Counted from the stretch's first letter, positions 43,712 to 52,822 are shown. The stretch is 64,000 nucleotides of DNA from Maribacter algarum (ex Zhang et al. 2020) (GCF_005885635.1 NZ_VATY01000005.1:186001-250000); one strand, 5' to 3'. Notes: generated by a model from the sequence alone, not told the origin. Made by a program: numbers and translations.

Positions 43712-44443
43712 TCAATTAATACTTGAAAGGTAATTATTAATTATTTCAAGATTACTTTCAGCCTGTTTAAGAGCTTCAATTACTATTCTACGTTGAGCAG
43801 ACCAATTATGCTTAGTATTTCTTAAAATTCCGATAAATTCAATATCGTTGATAATATAGTTTAAATGTGATATGTCTTTAGGTCTTTCTAATTCTGTCAT
43901 TTCTAATGGAAATCCGTGTTTAATAAGATAATCGCGAAGTAAATTTAGACTGTAAAATGAAAGCCCTTCATAAAACTGATTGTTTGACTCAACAGAGTAT
44001 GTAGAATAATAAGTAGTCAGATTATTAGTTAAACCATCAGGTAGCAGTTCGGATTTTGGGTGTTTATTTAATTTGTTATATCCAAAATTTATAGTAGTAA
44101 GAGAGCTAACTCTATGAACTCGTGAAATATTATTCAATAATGAGTCAACAGGCATTATGTTGCCATTGGTAAGTAAATTATCAAGGTTATTAATAAATGC
44201 TTCTGAGAATTTGATTTCCTCTCTAAGAGAAAGAATGTCTTTATTGAGGTCACTACGTATTTCTTTAACAGTTTGTTTTAATTCATTTTTGTAGGTTACA
44301 TTCTGGTTCCAATTATTAAGACTTAATGCAATTAAAATACCAACAACGACAAGAACTATTTCTCCAATCGCATATTTCAGATACTTTCCAGTTTTGCCTT
44401 CTGAAAGTAAGTTTTGTCTAATTTTTCTAAAGAATTTTATCAT
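43712..44443 (-). CDS. DUF6090 family single-pass membrane protein
   Basis: A 243-residue protein starting MIKFFRKIRQNLLSEGKTGKYLKYAIGEIVLVVVGILIALSLNNWN, the hallmark of DUF6090: a short basic cytoplasmic start, one transmembrane helix (about 26-45) and an extracytoplasmic helical domain. Function is unknown; flavobacteria often carry many copies. The gene visibly has more A and T than its neighbours and is enclosed by repeat copies A and B, whose facing ends (GTTGTGC and GCACAAC) are exact complements. That makes it look like a single-gene mobile unit. Confidence 0.88.
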   Translation of the reverse strand: MIKFFRKIRQNLLSEGKTGKYLKYAIGEIVLVVVGILIALSLNNWNQNVTYKNELKQTVKEIRSDLNKDILSLREEIKFSEAFINNLDNLLTNGNIMPVDSLLNNISRVHRVSSLTTINFGYNKLNKHPKSELLPDGLTNNLTTYYSTYSVESNNQFYEGLSFYSLNLLRDYLIKHGFPLEMTELERPKDISHLNYIINDIEFIGILRNTKHNWSAQRRIVIEALKQAESNLEIINNYLSSIN

Positions 44444-44467
44444 TGGTTATTTGTTAGTCATAATGAA

Positions 44468-44664
44468 GCACAACGGTTGAGCTATGAACAGTAGGGGGGC
44501 AAACTAGCGTTTGCTTTGCGCCACGCACATAGCGAAATCTTTTTGTTTTGATTTATTTTTTCCTGTCCAGAGCAAAATCCAAAAGATTTTGCGGACTTCA
44601 TAAAAATATGCAAACCATGCGATTAAGCCAGAAGCCCGTATTGTTTATAGGTTTTGTTGTACGC
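44468..44664. repeat. Long imperfect palindromic repeat, copy B (cassette-site-like)
   Basis: A 197-bp element related to copy A. The arms CTATGAACAGTA-GGG (44482-44496) and CCCGTATTGTTTATAG (44635-44650) pair with the same two G-T positions and one bulge. The central hairpin GCAAAATC-CAAAA-GATTTTGC (44572-44592) keeps the loop of copy A while both stem sides have changed together. It ends in GTTGTACGC (44656-44664), 6 bp before the stop of the DUF1877-like gene. It fills the gap between the two minus-strand genes. Confidence 0.8.
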
Positions 44665-44670
44665 AGTTTT

Positions 44671-45132
44671 TTACCCCCAATTTATTGCAATTCCATCGTC
44701 CATTTCAGATGCCTTTTCAAATGCCTTCTGATACGTTTTTATGTGAACAAAGATGTATTCCCAATCATAGTCCATCTCCGCCCTATATACGTAATGTTCT
44801 GTCATTTTTTTTCGGTCATAATGCTTTTTCAAACCATTATTTATTATTTCTTGAAATAACTGATTTATAGGTTTTACTTCTTTAGACTTAACAAAAAGAT
44901 TATCTAATGAGTTTAAGATTTTTGTATCTGTAGTGTCCGCTTGTTTTAGAATATACTTTGCAATTGCCCAACACTTGTCCATTGGAAATACCGTATCATT
45001 TTCCACGTGATATTTTCCGTTAATACTTCCGTAATTCTCGTCCAGATATTCAATGGCTTCGTCCTGATTTAGTTTCATTAAATCATCGATTCGGTTGTCC
45101 GATACTCGATATAATTCACAAATCATTCCCAT
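44671..45132 (-). CDS. DUF1877-like (YfbM-type) protein
   Basis: A 153-residue cytoplasmic protein starting MGMICELYRVSD, with a middle LDKCW-like segment (FPMDKCWAIAKYIL), then LNSLDNLFVKSKEVKPINQLFQEI and a C-terminal helical region. This pattern fits the DUF1877/YfbM family, of unknown function, though with modest similarity. The unit is bounded by GTTGTACGC on the stop side and GCGTACAAC (45177-45185) on the start side, exact complements of each other but different from those of the neighbouring DUF6090 unit. Confidence 0.65.
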   Translation of the reverse strand: MGMICELYRVSDNRIDDLMKLNQDEAIEYLDENYGSINGKYHVENDTVFPMDKCWAIAKYILKQADTTDTKILNSLDNLFVKSKEVKPINQLFQEIINNGLKKHYDRKKMTEHYVYRAEMDYDWEYIFVHIKTYQKAFEKASEMDDGIAINWG

Positions 45133-45176
45133 TCTTTTGCCTTGTATATTTTCTGGTTAATAGTTTTTCTGAAATT

Positions 45177-45251
45177 GCGTACAACAATTGGCTAAACGTA
45201 CTCAGGTATGCTTATTCCATTTTTAGTATTACTTGCAAAATAAAATTTTGC
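45177..45251. repeat. Truncated third copy of the palindromic repeat (copy C)
   Basis: It begins GCGTACAACAATTGGCTA, like the outer arm of copies A and B, and ends in a hairpin GCAAAAT-AAA-ATTTTGC (45235-45251) with the same stem as copy B. The second arm is missing: the 3' end of the amidohydrolase gene begins here. It looks like a half element, so the array edge is probably at about 45250. The hairpin may also terminate the amidohydrolase mRNA. Confidence 0.5.
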
Positions 45252-46843
45252 TATTCCTTAATCCCAGGCTGCAAAATCTTATATCCAGTCTTTGCCTTTT
45301 CAGCAGCAACCATATCTTTCACCTCTTTTAACAAAGCTTTTGAGTCATAGATGATACCATCTTTTATGGTATACTTTACACCGCCTTCACGAATAACTTC
45401 GTTGTCTTCTGTTAGTTTTATTGCCCCTGTTCCATATAGTACTTTTAAGTTTGCCAGTGGATTCGCATCAACCACTACAAAATCTGCCATTTTTCCAATG
45501 GATACCGAACCTATCTTGTCATCCATGCCGAGAGCTTCCGCTCCGTTTAATGTCGCTGAACGAATAACCTCCAAGGGGTGAAAGCCTGCTTCACGCAGCA
45601 ATTCCAATTCACGAATAAAGGCGAAACCGTAGAGCTGAAATATGAATCCGGAATCAGAACCAGCCGTAACTCGCCCCCCTCTGTTTTTATATTCATTGAT
45701 AAAAGTCATCCAAAGTTGAAAGTTTTGTCTCCAGGCTACTTCTTGTTCAGTGCCCCAATCATGCCAATAACTTCCATGGGAAATTTTACTGGGTTGATAG
45801 AAATCCCACAGAGAGGGCAGAGTGTATTCCTCGTGCCATTCCGCGCGACGTGCTCGCTGTAAATCTCGACTTGCTTCATAGATGTTGAAGGTTGGGTCAA
45901 GGGTGAAGTCTAGTTCTAGCAACTCGGTCATCACGTTTTCCCAATGTTCGGAGTAGGGTTTTGCCGCCTGCGCCCAAAGCTTTCCAGCATTTTCAAAACG
46001 GTGTTGTTCGTTTTGGTAGTTGTAATCCAAAGGATAATCTTGCACGGTTCTATCATCGAAAAGGGCCTCTGGTAATCCGTACCAGTGTTCCATAGAAGTT
46101 AATCCCGCTCTGGCGGAATGCAAAACGTTCCATCTGGCCACACTGAGTTGTGCGTGGTGGCAGGCTGAACCTAATCCTAGTTTTTTGTTCTCATCTAAAG
46201 CTGCAGCCATGATTTCAGGTTCTGCTCCGAAGAATTTGATACCGTCCGCTCCTTTTTTTGCATTGGCGCGTACCCATTCCCTAGCTTGTTCTGCCGTAGA
46301 AATAGGAATGTCATTTAAAGGATTGAAGGTTTTACTAGTTTGTCCGAAGCCTGTATAGGCCATAATTCTAGGAGCAACGATTTCGTTTTTCGCACTTTTT
46401 CGTTTTAAGTCCATCGTAAAATCAACACCGCGACCACTGGGTTCACGGACGGTAGTTACACCATGACCCATCCAAAGTTTAAAAACATAGTCTGGTTCGG
46501 CACCTTGTGCGTTACCACCAATATGCCCATGCATATCTACAAAACCCGGCATCAAATACATACCATTACAATCGAGCTCCTTGCCTCCAGCCTTTAGTTT
46601 TGGTCTTTTAGACTCATCAATGGGCACTCCATCATAGCCGACAACCTGAATCTTTTTAATAATATTTTTTTCGACTACAATATCGATGGGACCTTGTGGA
46701 GGCGCTCCATTACCATTTACTAACATCACACCACGAATAATCAATTGTGAATGCGGTCCGTCACCTTGTGCGGATTGGGAGATGGCCTGAGAAATGCCAC
46801 TAAAAAGAAGGGCTAGTGTGAATAAAATGGTTTTTGTTTTCAT
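45251..46843 (-). CDS. Secreted amidohydrolase (imidazolonepropionase-like)
   Basis: A 530-residue exported enzyme (signal peptide ending near AISQS) of the metal-dependent amidohydrolase superfamily. The binuclear site is complete: HxH at 105-107 (DMHGHIGG), the carboxylated Lys candidate 203 (DGIKFFGAE), His at 229/230 (SACHHAQLS), His 253 (SMEHWYG) and Asp 397 (TAGSDSGF). The C-terminal half returns to the beta-sandwich (GKMADFVVVDANP). The substrate is likely a peptide-like or cyclic amide, not defined. It is the first gene beyond the repeat array and looks like ordinary chromosomal sequence. Confidence 0.9.
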   Translation of the reverse strand: MKTKTILFTLALLFSGISQAISQSAQGDGPHSQLIIRGVMLVNGNGAPPQGPIDIVVEKNIIKKIQVVGYDGVPIDESKRPKLKAGGKELDCNGMYLMPGFVDMHGHIGGNAQGAEPDYVFKLWMGHGVTTVREPSGRGVDFTMDLKRKSAKNEIVAPRIMAYTGFGQTSKTFNPLNDIPISTAEQAREWVRANAKKGADGIKFFGAEPEIMAAALDENKKLGLGSACHHAQLSVARWNVLHSARAGLTSMEHWYGLPEALFDDRTVQDYPLDYNYQNEQHRFENAGKLWAQAAKPYSEHWENVMTELLELDFTLDPTFNIYEASRDLQRARRAEWHEEYTLPSLWDFYQPSKISHGSYWHDWGTEQEVAWRQNFQLWMTFINEYKNRGGRVTAGSDSGFIFQLYGFAFIRELELLREAGFHPLEVIRSATLNGAEALGMDDKIGSVSIGKMADFVVVDANPLANLKVLYGTGAIKLTEDNEVIREGGVKYTIKDGIIYDSKALLKEVKDMVAAEKAKTGYKILQPGIKE

Positions 46844-46881
46844 ATTCCTTTAGATTATTTGACGGATAGGTATTTAGATTG

Positions 46882-47589
46882 TTATTTTTTAATGCCTCGT
46901 ATGTGCATAAACGCTGGGAAGGTATTTAGTTCCTTATAGTGTCTTTGGTCGTATTTTTCAAATTCTGGTACTGGTTTAGGTTCAATAAGCTTGTCGATAT
47001 AGAAACCATTATTGGTAATGGGTTTGATGCATTCGATCAAAGGTCTTCTATAGCTATGCATTTTGATTCGCTTTCCAAACCCACCCCAAGTAGCTTTTAC
47101 TGCCTCAACTTCAAAATACTTTTTTGATTTGAAATAGAGATACTCGAAAAAGGGATGTTCTACAGAAATCACTAAAGTGCCTTTCGGCTTTAAAACTCTA
47201 CAGAATTCTTGCATGCTTGTATTCCAATCTTCCAAATAGTGCATGGCAAGAGCACAAACTACGGTGTCAAAAGATTCATTTTTTAGCATTTCCAGTGGTG
47301 CGGACAAATCATGAACGAAGAACTCTCCATCGTTTTTGTTTCTTGTTTTTGCCAATTCTACCATTCTTGGGCTATTATCGAATCCGGTAACGGTTGCTCC
47401 TTGTTTCAATAATATCTCAGCGTATTTACCAGGCCCACAAGCAGCATCTAAAATATTCTTTCCATTGGCATCGCCAATCAATTTCAGTGTATTCGGACGG
47501 TCGTAATAGGCATTATGAGGCTTATGTTCAATGAGCGCATCATAACTATCCGCCAACTCTTCATAAGCCGCGATTATTTTTTCTTTCAT
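46882..47589 (-). CDS. Class I SAM-dependent methyltransferase
   Basis: A 235-residue methyltransferase (Methyltransf_11/25 type). Motif I is KNILDAACGPGKYAEILLKQG. It is followed by the acidic loop VTGFDNSPRMVELAK, then SFDTVVCALAMHYLEDW (motif IV) and FCRVLKPKGTLVISVEHPF. It has no signal peptide. The acceptor is unknown; the C-terminal part (YRRPLIECIKPITNNGFYIDKLIEP) is typical of small-molecule methyltransferases. It lies 4 bp after the start-side neighbour, the M14 peptidase gene, in the same direction. Confidence 0.92.
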   Translation of the reverse strand: MKEKIIAAYEELADSYDALIEHKPHNAYYDRPNTLKLIGDANGKNILDAACGPGKYAEILLKQGATVTGFDNSPRMVELAKTRNKNDGEFFVHDLSAPLEMLKNESFDTVVCALAMHYLEDWNTSMQEFCRVLKPKGTLVISVEHPFFEYLYFKSKKYFEVEAVKATWGGFGKRIKMHSYRRPLIECIKPITNNGFYIDKLIEPKPVPEFEKYDQRHYKELNTFPAFMHIRGIKK

Positions 47590-47593
47590 TCGA

Positions 47594-50128
47594 CTAATCC
47601 CTAGATGGAATATTAATTTTATCCCCTAAAAACAAAGCGTTTAAGAAAAGGCGATTCGTTCCATACCAACTTCCCCTAAAATTTGGGTTGTCGGCAAACA
47701 GAACTACTCTTCCGCCGCCCACTTTACTCACTATTAGTGATGCAGAGGGCTTGAGATATTCTTCCATGTTCTTTTTCGTTAAGAATCCATCGATATGTGG
47801 ATTTTTGGAATATTTAGCTACCGTTGCATATTCGTTTTTGCTGGGCGCTAACCAAACCGTATTGTTTTTATAGACAGGAATCGAACTGTCACGATACCCA
47901 AAACCCAAAGGATGTGTCGTATCTAAATCCGCTCTTAGAATAACTCCCCCAACACTTTCTTTTCCTAAGTTTTCACCAGCGTCGACATAGGGTTTTCTAT
48001 CGACAACTTTGGTCGAATCTTTTTTCAAGGAATCTTTTTCTTTATTCGTCAATTTCTCCTTGACTAATTTTTTGTCAATCGCCCATTTCGAAGCTGTCCC
48101 AATGGTAATCAAAGTATTTCCCTTGCTAACCCAGGCTTTGATTTTTTCTTGCTGCTTTTTAGTCAAGTTGTATCGCCCAGATACCATGACTAGGGTAGTG
48201 TATTTGTCAAAATTGGTGCGATTGAAGTTGCGCAAGGGTATTTTGCTAATGGGCATGTTCATACGGGTATCCAATAAATGCCAAACTTCACCAGCCTCGT
48301 ATGAACGAGTTCCATCTCCTATGAGCATCGCAGCTTTTACCTTTTTAACGGGCTGAATATATCTGCTCCCTAAATCAACTCCCTTTAGGCTATATCCGGA
48401 ATTGACAGCGTATAAGGGTACTTGGTATTTTTCCTGCGCTTTTTGAACTAAATCATAGACTTCTTGGGCGTTTTTCTTTTGGAGCGACACCGGTACAACG
48501 AGCGAACCATAATTAAATGATTTTGATTGGCTGCCTACTTTTACGGTAAAAGGTTTAAAGGCAGATGAAATCACCAATCCTTTTTGCTGTAAGTAATTGA
48601 GCACTGCCGGGGCACTATAATCATCCCAATCAATTACATAGGCATATTCAGATTTTTGAACCGCGGAAACGTTTACAAGATTGTTTGTGCTTTCTATTTT
48701 TTCTTCCATCTTAAGGCTTGTTACAGGTCTGTACTTCATATTATAGAAGTTTGCCACCGACCAAGCGGAAGCATCGTAATAAACACTGTCACGATATTTT
48801 GAATAGGTTTCAAACATGGTTTGTACCATTCTATATTGTGGTTGTTTGGTAGGAACTACATAGCGATTTCCTGATTTGTACACATCAATGTCATGGACTA
48901 AAAGTTTATCGATGAATGCCTTGGTTCGGTTTTGGTCGTAATCATCTCCAAAAGAATATCCACGGACTTTCTTCTTAGCAGCGTTGGTGAGTGCACTTTT
49001 AAAGAAATCTTGCTGGTACTTTCGCATATAGGCTTTGTTTGCCACTGCCGTTTTAACCGTTGTAATACTTGAAGTATATTGATTTCGGATGGTAAAGGGA
49101 AAGGTGATTTTTCCAAAAGCCGTTTTTTGCTCATGCCCCCTCGAACTGGCTTGCTCAAATAATAGGGCCAGAGCTCCATGTAAATCGGGGTAGGAGGAGC
49201 CATAGCCTGGATAGGTACCATCAAATACTTCCTTAGTAAAGTAAAAGGAACCGATACTGTCCAATGCCTTTGCAAATTCTGCTCCGAACATATTGTTGAG
49301 GTCTACATAATTCTCCTTTGGCATTATAGGGTCATAGGAGGCATTCGTCTTCATCGGTTCGAAGAAGTAGCTTGCCTGGCTTCCCATTTCATGGAAATCG
49401 GTCACTACATTAGGCAACCATTCATGAAACCATTTTAACTTACCACGGCTCTCTGGGTTTATAGCCAATAACCAATCTCGATTCAAATCGAACCAGTAGT
49501 GATTGGTTCTTCCACCGGGCCAATATTCATTGTGTTCAGCATCTTGCGGGTCTGTCACATTTGGTGTTCCTTGGTAAGAATTGGCCCACTGTGTATGGCG
49601 GTCACGACCATCAGGATTGATGGTTGGGTCAATCATTATTACTGCATTATTAATATATTTTAATACCTCGGGATTGTTCGACGCTGCGAAAGTATATGCC
49701 GTCAATAAGGCAGCCTCTGAGCTTGATGGTTCATTACCGTGCACGTTATACGCCAAATTAATGAAAATAGGAACCTCACCGTAATTGGTTACATTCTTCG
49801 CTGGATCTGCAAAAGCAAGATGTTGCTGCTTTAAATTATCTAAGTTGGATAAGTTTTCAGGACTCGTAATTGTTAGGATAACTAACTTCCGTCCTTCATG
49901 AGTTTTTCCGTATTGGTATATGGAAGCCCTCTCTGAGGTTTCAGCCAATTTGGTTAAATAGGCAACAATCAGGTCGTGACGGGTATGATGCTCCCCGATT
50001 CCATAGCCAAGAAATTCTTCCGGACTAGGTACATTATCATTAAAAGGTTGGAATTTTTTGAAAAAGTAGTCTTGTGCTTGGATGGTGGTACTAAAACATA
50101 GCATCACCAAGAGTAATCTTTTTAGCAT
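47594..50128 (-). CDS. Secreted M14 family zinc carboxypeptidase
   Basis: An 844-residue exported peptidase (signal peptide ending TIQAQ). The M14 domain has zinc ligands His 130 and Glu 133 (NVHGNEPSSSE) and His 246 (VTDFHEMGSQ). It also has the NPDGRDRHTQW and FDLNRDWL substrate motifs and a later catalytic Glu candidate in ALLFEQASSRG. A long C-terminal region includes a class I glutamine-amidotransferase-like or Rossmann-like segment (KKVKAAMLIGDG, TLVMVSGRYNLTKKQQEKIKAWVSKGNTLITIG). It trims peptides outside the cytoplasm. The methyltransferase gene follows after 4 bp. Confidence 0.92.
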   Translation of the reverse strand: MLKRLLLVMLCFSTTIQAQDYFFKKFQPFNDNVPSPEEFLGYGIGEHHTRHDLIVAYLTKLAETSERASIYQYGKTHEGRKLVILTITSPENLSNLDNLKQQHLAFADPAKNVTNYGEVPIFINLAYNVHGNEPSSSEAALLTAYTFAASNNPEVLKYINNAVIMIDPTINPDGRDRHTQWANSYQGTPNVTDPQDAEHNEYWPGGRTNHYWFDLNRDWLLAINPESRGKLKWFHEWLPNVVTDFHEMGSQASYFFEPMKTNASYDPIMPKENYVDLNNMFGAEFAKALDSIGSFYFTKEVFDGTYPGYGSSYPDLHGALALLFEQASSRGHEQKTAFGKITFPFTIRNQYTSSITTVKTAVANKAYMRKYQQDFFKSALTNAAKKKVRGYSFGDDYDQNRTKAFIDKLLVHDIDVYKSGNRYVVPTKQPQYRMVQTMFETYSKYRDSVYYDASAWSVANFYNMKYRPVTSLKMEEKIESTNNLVNVSAVQKSEYAYVIDWDDYSAPAVLNYLQQKGLVISSAFKPFTVKVGSQSKSFNYGSLVVPVSLQKKNAQEVYDLVQKAQEKYQVPLYAVNSGYSLKGVDLGSRYIQPVKKVKAAMLIGDGTRSYEAGEVWHLLDTRMNMPISKIPLRNFNRTNFDKYTTLVMVSGRYNLTKKQQEKIKAWVSKGNTLITIGTASKWAIDKKLVKEKLTNKEKDSLKKDSTKVVDRKPYVDAGENLGKESVGGVILRADLDTTHPLGFGYRDSSIPVYKNNTVWLAPSKNEYATVAKYSKNPHIDGFLTKKNMEEYLKPSASLIVSKVGGGRVVLFADNPNFRGSWYGTNRLFLNALFLGDKINIPSRD

Positions 50129-50201
50129 TGGAACAGTTTTAATTAGTCGTACTAAATATAAGTATAATACGCCGAACTAAGATCTGTAAAATTTTAGGGT
50201 T

Positions 50202-51425
50202 TTAAGCAGGTTGAACCATAGGAGGAACCTGAGGTTTTATCTCTTTGAACTTCACAATATAATGTGTTCCCTTTCGGGTAATATCGCGGACAATAGAACC
50301 ACGTAGCTGCCGAGCTAAATTGTGGATTAATTTTAGGCCCAATGATTGTGTAGTTTTATGATTTATAGTTTCTGAATATCCAACTCCTGTATCACCAATA
50401 TTCAATAAATATTCGTCATACTCGCCTTTACGCAACTTAATAAAAATATGTCCTTGACTATCATCAACAATCCCATATTTTAAGGCATTGGTTACAGCCT
50501 CGTTTATTAGCAACCCTAAGGGAATTGCGGTATCAATGTTCAGTTTTACATCTGGAATATCAATATCTAGAGTAATATTACTGCTGGTGCCTTTGATAGA
50601 ACGCACCAAATATTCTGCAAGTTCTTGTACGTAAGATTTGTATCCGATTTTAGAAATATCCTCTCGCATGTACAACATTTCATGTACCATAGCCATTGAA
50701 ATAACCCTGTTCTGACTGCTTTTTAGAAGACTTTTGGTATCCTTATCTGAGACATTTCTAGCCTGCAAACTGAGCAAACTAGATACAGTTTGTAAATTGT
50801 TTTTTACACGGTGGTGCACTTCTTTAAGTAAGGTTTCCTTTTCATTGATTTTCCGTTCTAACTCTCCCTTGGTTTTATAAAGGTTGTGGTGGGCGCTCAG
50901 TAAATTTTTACCAAAAACACCTCCTAAAAGATATACGGAAAATAGTACACTAAGTAGAGCAAAAATATTTTTTGACTTTTCAGGAACCACGTTGGTAGCA
51001 AAACTAAAATCAGCTATGCTTTGAGAATATATAAGAACGATTATTAGTAGGCATAAATTGAGGTATAGCGAGCCGTATGATTTGGTTGTAACGTATCCCG
51101 CAATTACTATTATGGCAAGCACAAAAATAAAGGGGCTATTAATACCTCCACTGTACAAGGTAATAACACTTGCTCCGGCTAATGTCATTATTGACACCAC
51201 ATTATAAGTGATGGTCAAATTTTTGTGGTAATAATAAAGAATTGTGTTGATAAGGTTTAGGATGCCAAAACCTAAGAATACAAAAGGGATAACTTCAGTA
51301 ATATCTAAAAGAAAGAGGCATATACAGGCGAAAACCAGAGAGAAGGCTGAAGTGAAATAATTTACCCTAAGCACCAAACGTGCCTTATCTCTGAGCCGTT
51401 CTTCAAGTTTTTTGTTCTCTTCCAT
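50202..51425 (-). CDS. Membrane sensor histidine kinase, HisKA_2 type (orphan, copy 1)
   Basis: A 407-residue kinase with about six transmembrane helices (residues about 20-175, YSGGINSPFIFVLAIIVIAGY loop) instead of a periplasmic sensor domain. A short coiled coil follows, then the HisKA_2 box KEVHHRVKNNLQTVSSLLSLQ (His 204/205) and an HATPase_c domain (PLGLLINEAVTNALKYG, GDTGVGYSE, SLGLKLIHNLARQL). No response regulator gene is adjacent. It is a tandem duplicate of the gene at 51602-52822. The ligand or cue is unknown. Confidence 0.92.
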   Translation of the reverse strand: MEENKKLEERLRDKARLVLRVNYFTSAFSLVFACICLFLLDITEVIPFVFLGFGILNLINTILYYYHKNLTITYNVVSIMTLAGASVITLYSGGINSPFIFVLAIIVIAGYVTTKSYGSLYLNLCLLIIVLIYSQSIADFSFATNVVPEKSKNIFALLSVLFSVYLLGGVFGKNLLSAHHNLYKTKGELERKINEKETLLKEVHHRVKNNLQTVSSLLSLQARNVSDKDTKSLLKSSQNRVISMAMVHEMLYMREDISKIGYKSYVQELAEYLVRSIKGTSSNITLDIDIPDVKLNIDTAIPLGLLINEAVTNALKYGIVDDSQGHIFIKLRKGEYDEYLLNIGDTGVGYSETINHKTTQSLGLKLIHNLARQLRGSIVRDITRKGTHYIVKFKEIKPQVPPMVQPA

Positions 51426-51601
51426 TGTATCTGGTTTATAGATTGGTTAAAGATATAGGGGCAATCCGAAGATTACTAGAGCAATTTTAACGTAAATCTA
51501 AATATGTTTTGGCTTATATTCCAATTTCTACCTTTTTATTTGTCTAATGGCTTTATGAAAATTGTTATGTAGATGATTTAAATTTCACCTGTTAAAGTCA
51601 T

Positions 51602-52822
51602 TTAAGCTACAGGGCTTAGCGTTTGTGGCACATCTTTAAACTTGATATAATAAGTGGTGCCTACTTTTGATTCATCTTTTATAGCTGACCCTTGTAGTTG
51701 TCTTGCTAGGTTATGAATTAGCTTAAGACCAAGTGATCTTGTTGAATTTGAACTGGTTTCATCCGAGAACCCAACACCGTTATCACTTATCGTGAGTATA
51801 TAGTCTTCATCACTATTTTCTTGCTTTTGAAGTCCGATACCAATGCACCCATCATTTCTGCCATGAAACCCATACTTTAATGAATTGGTAATAGTTTCAT
51901 TTATGAGCAAACCCAGTGGAATTGCAGTGTCTATACCTAATTTGACATCGGGAATATCAATATTCAAATCTATACTCTGGCTAGACCCGTCTACGGACTT
52001 AATAAGAAACGCTGAAAGTTCCTCAACATACGGTTTGAATGCTATTTTTGAAAGGTTATCATTCATGTAAAGCATTTCATGAATAATGGCCATTGAAATT
52101 ACACGATTCTGACTACTCTTAATAATTTTTTTAATTTGTTCATTAGTGGTGTTTCTACCCTGCATACTAAGGAGGCTTGAAACCGTCTGCAGGTTGTTTT
52201 TCACACGATGGTGTATTTCTTTTAGTAGCGTTTCTTTTTCAATAATCTGTTTCTCAATTTCTGTTTTTGATTTATACAAGCGATGATGCGTCTTTAGTAG
52301 ATTTTTACCGAAAATGGCGCCAAGTAAATAGACAGAAAACAATGCGCTGAGCAAAGCGAAATGGTCTTTTGATGCCCCTGGAATTTCATTTGTAAAATTG
52401 AAAACATCCAGTTTTCCTAAAGTATAAATGGAGCAAACAATACCTAAAATGGAGTATAAATAGATTTTGCCAAAAAGGCTGGTTACGACATATCCTGCGA
52501 GAACAATGAGAGCAAGCACGAAGAGAAAGGGGCTATTTATACCGCCACTATAAAGAACAATTATAATGGTACTAATTAGAGATAGCAAAGATGTTGCTAC
52601 GGCCATGACAAGTAAGCTGCCATGACGTTTAAACATGAATATGTTCAAAACATTTAAAATGGTGTAGGTGAAAAAAGCATGTGGAACAATACTTTTTATA
52701 TCAAGAAAGTAATAGCACAACACGCCAAATACCAAGCTTAGAATGGAAGAGGTATAGTTAAACTTTAGAAGCAATTTGGTCTTATCGCTAAGCCTGCTAT
52801 TTTTTTTAGTTGAATGTTGCAT
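51602..52822 (-). CDS. Membrane sensor histidine kinase, HisKA_2 type (orphan, copy 2)
   Basis: A 406-residue paralogue of the kinase at 50202 with the same layout: six-helix membrane part containing LYSGGINSPFLFVLALIVLAGY, the KEIHHRVKNNLQTVSSLLSMQ phosphoacceptor box, and an HATPase domain (PLGLLINETITNSLKYGF, SDNGVGFSDE). I used the ATG at 52820-52822; a GTG precedes it directly. The kinase domains are much more alike than the membrane parts. No receiver protein is encoded nearby, so its partner lies elsewhere. Confidence 0.92.
   Translation of the reverse strand: MQHSTKKNSRLSDKTKLLLKFNYTSSILSLVFGVLCYYFLDIKSIVPHAFFTYTILNVLNIFMFKRHGSLLVMAVATSLLSLISTIIIVLYSGGINSPFLFVLALIVLAGYVVTSLFGKIYLYSILGIVCSIYTLGKLDVFNFTNEIPGASKDHFALLSALFSVYLLGAIFGKNLLKTHHRLYKSKTEIEKQIIEKETLLKEIHHRVKNNLQTVSSLLSMQGRNTTNEQIKKIIKSSQNRVISMAIIHEMLYMNDNLSKIAFKPYVEELSAFLIKSVDGSSQSIDLNIDIPDVKLGIDTAIPLGLLINETITNSLKYGFHGRNDGCIGIGLQKQENSDEDYILTISDNGVGFSDETSSNSTRSLGLKLIHNLARQLQGSAIKDESKVGTTYYIKFKDVPQTLSPVA

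Noticed and set aside
44548-44859. 103-residue plus-strand frame across repeat copy B
   Set aside because: It runs through the palindromic repeat and antisense into the DUF1877-like gene; no domain, and copy A has no equivalent frame.
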